64,000 nucleotides of DNA, taken from Tissierella sp. (GTDB lineage: Bacteria > Bacillota > Clostridia > Tissierellales > Tissierellaceae). The stretch's first letter is position 1. Each line of letters begins with the position of its first letter. The notes below the pieces were generated by a model that did no database searches, was not told where the DNA came from, and saw nothing but the letters and a program-made list of their open reading frames with translations. A program made the position numbers and the translations under genes. Of this stretch, positions 29,006-35,439 are shown one piece after another. The DNA lies in the NCBI RefSeq assembly GCF_029266915.1, contig NZ_JARIEF010000018.1:62001-126000 (forward strand), read 5' to 3'.

Positions 29006-29231
29006 ACAAGTTTAATGATAGAATTTTTTATATGCTTTTATCTACTGTAAAAACAGGTAAATCAATTTGAGATTTAATATACCTATACAAATTTAATCTT
29101 AGAATATCTATATTCCATCACTTCAGTAGATATATTATGAAAAACATATATGGTTTATTAAATTAAAAATAAGATCTTGAAGTATTCTAACTAATAATAT
29201 TATAAAAATTAATAAGACAAAAATACTCTTA
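29006..29231. other. Non-coding stretch between yebC and the DUF1461 gene
   Basis: About 225 AT-rich bases with no ORF carrying an SD. ATCTACTG near 29040 and CAGTAGAT near 29123 are complementary and could form a long-range hairpin. No riboswitch signature was recognised. Confidence 0.4.
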
Positions 29232-29263
29232 AATAGGATGAAGATCACTTCATCCTATTTTTA
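29232..29263 (+). terminator. Intrinsic terminator upstream of the DUF1461 gene
   Basis: AATAGGATGAAG (29232-29243), loop ATCA, CTTCATCCTATT (29248-29259), TTTT. Perfect 12-bp stem. It lies only 25 bases before the next start codon, so that gene is either read through or regulated by attenuation. Confidence 0.85.
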
Positions 29264-29287
29264 AAATCTTTTATAAAGGAGAAAACT

Positions 29288-29950
29288 ATGAAGAGATTGC
29301 TTGCAATTATAATGGTTATAGCAGTATCCCTGACCCTATTGGTGCTGAGTATAGAAATAGGCAGCTATAATAAAGAATTTTTTATGGATAAATATAAAGA
29401 GTATAGGATAACCGAAGTTACAGGAAAGAGTCTAGATGAGCTCGAGCCTATAACAGAAAATTTAATTCTCTATCTAAAGGGCGGAGACAATAGCTTGCTG
29501 ATGCCTCACTTTAATGAAAGAGAAATCCTGCACATGGAGGATGTAAGAGATCTTTTTGATTTAGCTCGAATGATAAAGTATATTTCTATTGCTCTTATAA
29601 TTGGAGGATTTGTATACTTTTGGAAGAAGAAGGATTTTTTACTGCCGGCAAAAACTCTTCTTTATGGTCTATTTTCAAATCACCTGCTATTTATACTAAT
29701 GGGAATTTTAGCCTATAAGGATTTTAACAAATATTTCACTTATTTCCACAAGATTTTTTTTACAAACGATCTTTGGATACTGGATCCAAGCACTGATTTA
29801 ATGATTCAAATGCTTCCTGAAGAGTTTTTTAGTTCAATGGCAGTTACTATTATGGTCACTTTTTTAGTAACGCTAGGTTTAGCACAGATTATTTGCTATA
29901 TTTATATCATTAAAAAAAAGAAAAATTATAAGACTCTTAAAAGTAAGTAA
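29288..29950 (+). CDS. DUF1461 (TIGR01906-type) integral membrane protein
   Basis: A 220-residue membrane protein with about four transmembrane segments (near 5-25, 97-113, 120-142 and 183-207). Family signatures visible are FNEREILHMEDVRDLF and FHKIFFTNDLWILDPSTDLMIQMLPEEFF. No enzymatic role is known for the family. SD is AAAGGAG. The promoter is not evident, since a terminator lies immediately upstream. Confidence 0.85.
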   Translation: MKRLLAIIMVIAVSLTLLVLSIEIGSYNKEFFMDKYKEYRITEVTGKSLDELEPITENLILYLKGGDNSLLMPHFNEREILHMEDVRDLFDLARMIKYISIALIIGGFVYFWKKKDFLLPAKTLLYGLFSNHLLFILMGILAYKDFNKYFTYFHKIFFTNDLWILDPSTDLMIQMLPEEFFSSMAVTIMVTFLVTLGLAQIICYIYIIKKKKNYKTLKSK

Positions 29951-30115
29951 TATTATTTATAGTAAAAATTAAAGATGTAAATGAGAAATATTAATCTAAT
30001 AAAAGTATGGATTTAAACAAAACATGCATATCAACTATAAATATTTAAGATTAATCTTGATGAATTTGTGAATATTACTATATTTAAAGATAAATCACCA
30101 TTTATTAGAAATATA

Positions 30116-30124
30116 TGCTATAAT
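30116..30124 (+). promoter_or_regulatory. Extended -10 promoter of the THF riboswitch-folT transcript
   Basis: TGCTATAAT at 30116-30124, about 18 bases before the riboswitch. No clear -35. Confidence 0.6.
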
Positions 30125-30140
30125 GAATCTAATCGTTAGA

Positions 30141-30290
30141 AGACAGAGTAGGTAAAAGGCGTCAAGTGTTAAGGGATGGGAAGTTGCCCTTAAACGAAGA
30201 TGTTTCTGCGTCCATTTACCGCATCCGCTGTCCTTTAGAAACCTCTTTTCTTTTAGGACTAACTGTCACTAGCACAAAGAAGGAGGTATT
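30141..30290 (+). promoter_or_regulatory. Tetrahydrofolate (THF-I) riboswitch and expression platform
   Basis: The aptamer spans about 30143-30231. ACAG (30143-30146) pairs with CTGT (30228-30231) as P1, GGTAAA (30151-30156) with TTTACC (30215-30220), and TTAAGGG (30169-30175) with CCCTTAA (30187-30193). Conserved GAGTAGG, AAGTGT, AACGAAG and CCGCATCCGCTGT-type segments match the folT-associated THF class. Downstream, ACCTCTTTTCTTT (30241-30253) is nearly complementary to AAAGAAGGAGGT (30276-30287), the folT SD, which suggests translational control. Confidence 0.9.
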
Positions 30291-30293
30291 TTT

Positions 30294-30866
30294 ATGCAAA
30301 AAAGTAATAAAATAACAACACAGGTATTGGTAAGAGCGGCTTTTTTAACTGCTTTATCAATTGTATTAACAAGATTTTTATCAATAATTGCTCCCGTAGG
30401 AGGAGCAGGAACTATCCGGATAGGTTTTGGAGGTATTCCAGTATTTATTTCGGGAATGCTCTTTGGACCAACTGTCGGAGGAATAACAGGTATTGCAGCT
30501 GATCTTATAGGAGTTTTAATAAATCCTATGGGAAGTTTCCATCCTGGTTTTACATTTACTTCATTTTTAGGTGGATTTATACCAGGACTATTTGCTCTTT
30601 ATTTTAGAAAAAGACCTATAGATGGAAACTATATAACTTTATCAAGAGTTGTAATTGCTAAAGTTGTTGTAAGTGTTATAACTGGTCTTATACTAAACCC
30701 TATATGGCTTATAGGACTATATGGTAAAGCATCAGTAATAGCTTCATATCCTTTTAGAGTTTTAAATACTGCTATAAATATGGTTATAGGAGCTATAGTT
30801 TCATATAATATTTTAAAAATGTTTAAAAAAGAAACTAGGGTTGATGAAAAAGATATTAGAGTTTAG
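30294..30866 (+). CDS. folT: Folate ECF transporter substrate-binding (S) component
   Basis: A 190-residue membrane protein with about six transmembrane segments. The family pattern is RAAFLTALSIVLTRFLSI, then TIRIGFGGIPVFISGMLFGPTVGGITGIAADLIG and NPMGSFHPGFTFTSFLGGFIPGLFALY. S components bind folate and team with an ECF energising module encoded elsewhere. The preceding THF riboswitch independently supports folate as substrate. SD AAGGAGGT lies seven bases upstream. Confidence 0.95.
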   Translation: MQKSNKITTQVLVRAAFLTALSIVLTRFLSIIAPVGGAGTIRIGFGGIPVFISGMLFGPTVGGITGIAADLIGVLINPMGSFHPGFTFTSFLGGFIPGLFALYFRKRPIDGNYITLSRVVIAKVVVSVITGLILNPIWLIGLYGKASVIASYPFRVLNTAINMVIGAIVSYNILKMFKKETRVDEKDIRV

Positions 30867-30877
30867 GTGGGTGTAAT

Positions 30878-31471
30878 ATGAAAAAAGTAGTAGCGTTGAT
30901 GGGAAGTCCCAGAGGATCTAAAAATACTAATGCAGCATTAGACTTAGTAATAGATAATATGGACAAAGATGAAAATATGATTAAAAAGATTTATTTAGGA
31001 AATTTAACCATCAATCCTTGTACAGGCTGTGACTATTGTGGTCATAAAGAGGGCTGCGTACAAAAGGATGATATGAAAGAACTTTATGAAGATTTTGATA
31101 GTGCAGATATTATAATATTGGCTGCTCCCTTATATTTTAATTCTTTTAATGGACTAACTAAAAATATAATAGATAGATGCCAAAAATATTGGTCTCTTAA
31201 ATATTCTCATGGACAAAATTATATGAGAAACAAGGGTAGACGAGGAATATGTATTTGTGTAGGAGGAGCTCCTTTTGCATTTGATCAGTTTATAGGTATA
31301 AACCCTATATCAGATTATTTCTTTAAGTCTCTGAATGTAGAGCAGGTAGGAAATTATTTTATATCCAATACAGATAAGGTTCCAGTAGAAAGCAATGTTT
31401 TAGTAAATGAAGAATTAAAGACAATAGGAAAAAAATTCGACAACTTAGACAACTTCCATATTCAAAGGTAA
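30878..31471 (+). CDS. Flavodoxin-fold NAD(P)H-dependent FMN reductase family protein
   Basis: A 197-residue flavodoxin-like protein with the FMN phosphate loop VALMGSPRGSKNTNAALDL, a CTGCDYCGHKEGC cysteine cluster near residue 50 and DIIILAAPLYFNSFNGLTKNIIDR. Such proteins reduce flavin, quinones or iron complexes; the true substrate cannot be told. The CxxCxxC-type cluster is typical of the iron-sulfur flavoprotein-like subgroup, although the compact motif alone does not prove a cluster. It lies 11 bases after folT and may share its riboswitch. Confidence 0.85.
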   Translation: MKKVVALMGSPRGSKNTNAALDLVIDNMDKDENMIKKIYLGNLTINPCTGCDYCGHKEGCVQKDDMKELYEDFDSADIIILAAPLYFNSFNGLTKNIIDRCQKYWSLKYSHGQNYMRNKGRRGICICVGGAPFAFDQFIGINPISDYFFKSLNVEQVGNYFISNTDKVPVESNVLVNEELKTIGKKFDNLDNFHIQR

Positions 31472-31490
31472 TATGGAAGTTGATTTTTTT
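31450..31490 (+). terminator. Intrinsic terminator overlapping the reductase stop codon
   Basis: CAACTTCCATATT (31450-31462) and AATATGGAAGTTG (31470-31482) form a perfect 13-bp stem followed by ATTTTTTT. The stem overlaps the last codons of the reductase gene. Confidence 0.9.
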
Positions 31491-31672
31491 ATTTTTAGTT
31501 ATATAATAGATATTAGAGTGTTAGTTAAACTATAATTATCAGGAGTTGGTTAAAACTAGCAAGAAGTCGATATATCAAAACTTTAAGTCAATAAGATTAA
31601 GATTTTAACAAAGTAAGTTGGGTAATAAATGAATAAATTTATAAAATAATCTAATAAAACTAGGAGGATACA
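31491..31672. other. deoC upstream region
   Basis: About 180 AT-rich bases. TATAAT at 31531-31536 is a possible -10. GTTAGTT near 31520 and AACTAGC near 31555 are nearly complementary. No recognised regulatory element. Confidence 0.35.
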
Positions 31673-32338
31673 ATGGAAAATATAATATCAATGGTAGATC
31701 ATACAATATTAAAACCAGAAGCTAAAAAAGAAGAGATTGAAGTTTTATGCCAGGAGGCAATAGAATATAAATTTGCGGCGGTATGTATAAATCCTTATTA
31801 TGTAAGTCTTTGCAAGGACTTGCTAAAAGATACAGATGTTAAGGTTGCAACTGTAATAGGATTTCCTCTGGGAGCTAATACAAGTGAAGTAAAAGCTTTT
31901 GAAACTGAAGATGCGATTAAAAATGGAGCAAATGAAATAGATATGGTAATAAACATAGGTGCTCTTAAAGACAAAGACTATAAAACAGTTAAAGAAGATA
32001 TAGAAAAAGTTGTTAAAGTAGCTCATGCTCATGAGGGAGTTATAGTTAAAGTTATAATTGAAACTGCTCTTTTAGAAAAAGAAGAGAAAATAAAAGCTTG
32101 TGAACTTTCAATGGATGCAAAGGCTGACTTTGTTAAGACTTCTACTGGTTTTAGCACCGCCGGGGCAACTGTTGAAGATATCGAACTTATGAAATCTGTT
32201 GTTGGTGACCATCTTGAAATAAAAGCATCTGGTGGAGTAAGAGATGTTGAAAGTGCTAGAGCTATGATAGAAAAAGGAGCTACTAGACTTGGAACAAGTT
32301 CAGGAGTTAAGATAGCTAAGGAATTGTTAGGTAGATAG
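31673..32338 (+). CDS. deoC: Deoxyribose-phosphate aldolase
   Basis: Class I aldolase that splits deoxyribose-5-phosphate to acetaldehyde and glyceraldehyde-3-phosphate. The start ISMVDHTILKPEA, the VATVIGFPLGANTSEVK segment, the Schiff-base lysine in DFVKTSTGF and the IKASGGVRD motif identify it. Length 221 is normal. No other deo gene is adjacent; cdd at 1697 belongs to the same deoxynucleoside salvage pathway. SD CTAGGAGG. TATAAT at 31531 may be its -10. Confidence 0.96.
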   Translation: MENIISMVDHTILKPEAKKEEIEVLCQEAIEYKFAAVCINPYYVSLCKDLLKDTDVKVATVIGFPLGANTSEVKAFETEDAIKNGANEIDMVINIGALKDKDYKTVKEDIEKVVKVAHAHEGVIVKVIIETALLEKEEKIKACELSMDAKADFVKTSTGFSTAGATVEDIELMKSVVGDHLEIKASGGVRDVESARAMIEKGATRLGTSSGVKIAKELLGR

Positions 32339-32360
32339 ACAAGAGAATAATTTCAAATAA

Positions 32361-32440
32361 ATAATAATATGCTCCCTGCAATTTATCCTAAAGATACAAA
32401 CTGCAGTATTGACTCATGGGAGAGTATATTATTATTTTTT
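32361..32440 (+). terminator. Compound hairpin terminator after deoC
   Basis: An outer stem pairs AATAATATGCTCCC (from about 32362) with GGGAGAGTATATTATT (from about 32418). Inside it, CTGCAATTT (32376-32384) pairs with AAACTGCAG (about 32398-32406). A run of six T follows. Confidence 0.8.
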
Positions 32441-32464
32441 GTTATCTAGCTTTAGATAACTTTT
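32441..32464 (+). terminator. Second hairpin after deoC
   Basis: GTTATCTA (32441-32448), loop GCTT, TAGATAAC (32453-32460), TTTT. A back-up terminator directly after the compound one. Confidence 0.65.
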
Positions 32465-32478
32465 AAAATAAGTATAAT

Positions 32479-32507
32479 TTGTTAGATTAAAAGTGATATG
32501 TTATACT
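32479..32507 (+). promoter_or_regulatory. Promoter of lgt
   Basis: TTGTTA (32479-32484), 17-base spacer, TATACT (32502-32507), with a TG two bases before the -10. Confidence 0.7.
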
Positions 32508-32540
32508 TTTAAATATTAATATATTTTGAGGAGGAGTTTA

Positions 32541-33278
32541 ATGGATCCAGTAGCTTTTGAATTGTTTGGACTGCCTATTAGATGGTATGGTATCTTTATA
32601 GCCACTGCTGTTTTTTTAGGTACTATTATAGCCTTAAAGCAGGCAAAATTATATGGCATAAAGGAAAATGACTTTTTAGATCTTCTTCTATATGCAATAC
32701 CAATTTCTATTATAGGAGCTAGGGCATACTATGTAATATTCAGCTGGGATTTATACAGAGATAATCCTATAGAAGCCTTAAACTTTAGAGGCGGAGGCTT
32801 GGCAATACACGGAGTATTGATAGGAGCAGTTTTAACTACTTTTATATTTACTAAAAAACGGAAAATTCCATTTTGGAAATTATTAGACTCCGCAGCTCCA
32901 AGTCTTATACTAGGTCAGGCTATAGGAAGATGGGGCAACTTTGCAAATCAAGAAGCTCATGGCGGCCCAACTGATCTGCCTTGGGGAATTATGATTGATG
33001 GAGTTAAAGTGCATCCTACCTTTTTATATGAATCTATATGGAATTTGGGAGTATTTATATTTTTGATGTGGTATAGCAGAAATAAAAAACATGTAGATGG
33101 AGCGGTATTCTTATGGTATATCATACTCTATTCTTTTATAAGGTTTTTCATCGAAGCACTTAGAACAGATAGTTTAATGTGGGGAGATTTTAGAGTAGCT
33201 CAGCTTATAAGTGTTGCACTAATTATAGTTTCTTCTTATATCTTATATACTAAGAAAAAAGCTAGAGCGGCATTATAA
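32541..33278 (+). CDS. lgt: Prolipoprotein diacylglyceryl transferase
   Basis: Integral membrane enzyme that transfers diacylglycerol from phosphatidylglycerol to the lipobox cysteine of prolipoproteins. The signature GQAIGRWGNFANQEAHGG, preceded by GGGLAIHGVLIGA, and HPTFLYESIWN are present, with about seven transmembrane segments. The frame extends upstream to a TTG at 32526, but GAGGAGGAG lies there and fits the ATG at 32541 (MDPVAFELFGLPIRWYG). Its substrates would include the DUF3048 lipoprotein at 607. Confidence 0.96.
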   Translation: MDPVAFELFGLPIRWYGIFIATAVFLGTIIALKQAKLYGIKENDFLDLLLYAIPISIIGARAYYVIFSWDLYRDNPIEALNFRGGGLAIHGVLIGAVLTTFIFTKKRKIPFWKLLDSAAPSLILGQAIGRWGNFANQEAHGGPTDLPWGIMIDGVKVHPTFLYESIWNLGVFIFLMWYSRNKKHVDGAVFLWYIILYSFIRFFIEALRTDSLMWGDFRVAQLISVALIIVSSYILYTKKKARAAL

Positions 33279-33387
33279 AAAGTAATAAAAAAGCCTTAAG
33301 TTTATTTTTTGTCTTTTGATATTTTTAAAAAAAATCTTATAGAAAGAGCATGAACACTAGTTTGTAAACGTATGTTTGAAAAATTTT

Positions 33388-33429
33388 AAATAGGGATTTG
33401 ACTAAAAAAGGTCGAATCCCTATTTTTTT
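33388..33429 (+). terminator. Intrinsic terminator upstream of the dcw cluster
   Basis: AAATAGGGATTTGAC pairs with GTCGAATCCCTATTT with one mismatch around TAAAAAAG, followed by TTTTT. It insulates the mraZ operon from lgt. Confidence 0.88.
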
Positions 33430-33470
33430 ATGCCCAAATTTAAGAAAAAAAGTTTAAAATTGAAAAAATA

Positions 33471-33484
33471 TACCATATATGGTA
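33471..33484. promoter_or_regulatory. Perfect 14-bp palindrome upstream of mraZ
   Basis: TACCATATATGGTA is a perfect inverted repeat. It lies where the -35 region of the candidate promoter with TATAAT at 33505-33510 would be, so it may be an operator. Confidence 0.5.
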
Positions 33485-33504
33485 GAAATATCAAAAAAAA
33501 TCAA

Positions 33505-33510
33505 TATAAT
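33505..33510 (+). promoter_or_regulatory. Candidate -10 of the mraZ operon
   Basis: TATAAT at 33505-33510, with no good -35. It lies 95 bases before the mraZ start and upstream of the AGTGG repeats. Confidence 0.5.
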
Positions 33511-33550
33511 AGTGGAAGAATCCATAAAAATAGTATAGAATATAAGGTGT

Positions 33551-33576
33551 AGTGGGTTAAAGTGGTGTGAAGTGGA
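33551..33576 (+). promoter_or_regulatory. MraZ operator: AGTGG direct repeats at 10-bp spacing
   Basis: AGTGG occurs at exactly 33551, 33561 and 33571, with a degenerate AAGGTGT copy before them (33544-33550). MraZ proteins bind three to four direct repeats of this kind, one helical turn apart, upstream of their own gene. The repeats lie between the candidate promoter and the mraZ start, so autorepression is expected. Confidence 0.8.
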
Positions 33577-33600
33577 AATATAATGATGAGGTGGAAAAGA

Positions 33601-34032
33601 ATGTTTATTGGAGAACATAACCATACCTTAGATGATAAGGGAAGAATTACAATTCCATCTAAATTTAGAGAAGACCTGGGTGATGAATTTGTTATCACAA
33701 AGGGACTTGATAGTTGTCTTTTTGTTTATCCAAAAGCAGAATGGACAATATTTGAAGATAAGTTAAAAACACTGCCACTTACCAATAAAGATGCTAGAGC
33801 TTTTGTAAGATTTTTCTTTGCAGGAGCAAGTCAATGTAGTTTAGACAAGCAGGGAAGAGTTTTGATTCCTCCTAACTTAAGAAAACATGGAAGCTTAGAA
33901 AAAGATGCAGTCATAATAGGAGTATCTACTAGAATAGAAATTTGGAGCGATAGTAATTGGAATGAATATACAGCAGATGATAATTTGAGTTATGAAAATA
34001 TAGCTGAAAACATGGCGGAATTAGGAATATAA
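33601..34032 (+). CDS. mraZ: Transcriptional regulator MraZ
   Basis: Double AbrB-like (SpoVT) domain protein that autoregulates the division and wall cluster. The two repeats show [17 protein letters not shown] and [18 protein letters not shown]. The 143-residue length from ATG 33601 is standard. The frame extends to 33583, but GAGGTGG at 33588 fits only the ATG at 33601, giving [15 protein letters not shown]. Its own binding repeats lie just upstream. Confidence 0.96.
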   Translation: MFIGEHNHTLDDKGRITIPSKFREDLGDEFVITKGLDSCLFVYPKAEWTIFEDKLKTLPLTNKDARAFVRFFFAGASQCSLDKQGRVLIPPNLRKHGSLEKDAVIIGVSTRIEIWSDSNWNEYTADDNLSYENIAENMAELGI

Positions 34033-34046
34033 ATTGGAGTGGTTTA

Positions 34047-34979
34047 ATGGAGTTTAATCATGTACCTATATTAATGGACGAGGTAATAAAGGGTTTAGCA
34101 ATAAAAAAAGATGGAATATATGTCGATGGTACTCTTGGAGGGGCGGGTCATTCAAGTGAAATAGTTAAAAGACTTGAAGGGGGTAAGCTTATCGGGATAG
34201 ATCAAGACACTGATGCACTTAAAAAAGCTAGTGAAGTATTAAGGGATTATAAAGACAAGACCATACTTGTCCATGATAATTATAAAAACATAGATCTAGT
34301 ACTAAAAGAACTTAATATAGAACAAGTAGACGGAATTTTTATAGATATTGGAGTATCTTCCTATCAGTTAGACGAAGCCTCAAGAGGATTTTCCTACCAC
34401 CAGGATGCACCCTTAGATATGAGAATGGACAGAAGTAAGAATTTTACTGCAAGAGATATAGTAAATACTTATAGCCATGAAGAGTTAACAGAGCTTATAT
34501 TAAACTATGGTGAAGACTCATGGGCTAAGAGAATTGCTGAGTTTATTGTAGAAGAGAGAAAAATCTCTCCTATAAACACTACTTTAGAACTTGTAGATGT
34601 TATAAAAAAAGCCATACCGAAGAGAGTAAGGATGGAAGGTTCTCATCCGGCCAAGCAAACTTTTCAAGCACTTAGGATTGAAGTAAATGGTGAACTAGAT
34701 GTACTTAAAGATTCAATTGATAAAATGGTGGGCCTCTTAAAACCAGGAGGCAGACTGGGTATTATAACATTTCACTCTTTAGAAGATAGGATAGTCAAAC
34801 AAAAGTTTCAGTATCTCTTTAAAGATTGTATTTGTCCAAGTGAGCTTCCTATATGCGCTTGTGATAAAAAAAGAGAAATAAAAATAATCACGAGAAAACC
34901 AATAGTTCCTAGAAAAGAGGAAATTGAGGTTAATTCTAGATCAAGATCAGCAAAACTTAGGATTGCTGAAAAAATATAA
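34047..34979 (+). CDS. rsmH: 16S rRNA (cytosine(1402)-N4)-methyltransferase
   Basis: MraW/RsmH, which makes N4-methylcytidine at C1402 in the ribosomal P site. The SAM motif YVDGTLGGAGHSSEI, the IDQDTDAL loop and the conserved SYQLDEASRGFSYHQDAPLDMRMD and HPAKQTFQALRIEVNGEL segments identify it. Length 310. It is the second gene of the mra cluster, 14 bases after mraZ. Confidence 0.97.
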   Translation: MEFNHVPILMDEVIKGLAIKKDGIYVDGTLGGAGHSSEIVKRLEGGKLIGIDQDTDALKKASEVLRDYKDKTILVHDNYKNIDLVLKELNIEQVDGIFIDIGVSSYQLDEASRGFSYHQDAPLDMRMDRSKNFTARDIVNTYSHEELTELILNYGEDSWAKRIAEFIVEERKISPINTTLELVDVIKKAIPKRVRMEGSHPAKQTFQALRIEVNGELDVLKDSIDKMVGLLKPGGRLGIITFHSLEDRIVKQKFQYLFKDCICPSELPICACDKKREIKIITRKPIVPRKEEIEVNSRSRSAKLRIAEKI

Positions 34980-34999
34980 AAACCAAGGGGGAGAACAAA

Positions 35000-35416
35000 A
35001 TGTTAGCAGCTAAATCGGAAATGAATAATTATGCAGCGATTCCTTTATATGATGAAGTCATTGTAGAACAAGAAAAACTCAGGAAAAAAAGAGAATTAAA
35101 AAGAAGAAAAAAACAAAAGATGCTCTTTAAAGTTTCATGTATTACAGCAATAGCATTGTTTACTATGGTTTCTTTTTTTATACTTAGAGGTTATTCTAAT
35201 ATATCATCTAGCAGAATGAACATAACTAATTTAGAAAAGAGAAAAAGTGAGTTAGAACAAACTCGATTTGCAATGGCTTCAGAACTTGAAGAGGCTAAAA
35301 GTTCTGTAAAAATAAGTGAAGAGGCAATGTATAAATTAAGCATGGATTATCCAAGCTATGATCAGGTTGTTTATCTTTCTTTAGGAGAGACTGAAAAAAT
35401 GGTCAAAGGAAATTAA
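35000..35416 (+). CDS. ftsL: FtsL-like cell division protein
   Basis: A 138-residue bitopic protein: basic cytoplasmic tail (KLRKKRELKRRKKQK, about 29-43), one transmembrane helix (about 47-64) and an extracellular coiled coil. Sequence similarity in this family is weak, so the call rests on topology and position between rsmH and the FtsI-type PBP. It should act with DivIB and DivIC in septum formation. SD GGGGGAG. Confidence 0.75.
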   Translation: MLAAKSEMNNYAAIPLYDEVIVEQEKLRKKRELKRRKKQKMLFKVSCITAIALFTMVSFFILRGYSNISSSRMNITNLEKRKSELEQTRFAMASELEEAKSSVKISEEAMYKLSMDYPSYDQVVYLSLGETEKMVKGN

Positions 35417-35439
35417 AAGAGTATTTGTTTTAGGAGGTT

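Noticed and set aside
30047-30058. Palindrome AAGATTAATCTT upstream of folT, similar in part to the iscR palindrome.
   Set aside because: The half-site match is short (AAGATT/AATCTT) and expected by chance in AT-rich DNA; spacing differs from the iscR site.
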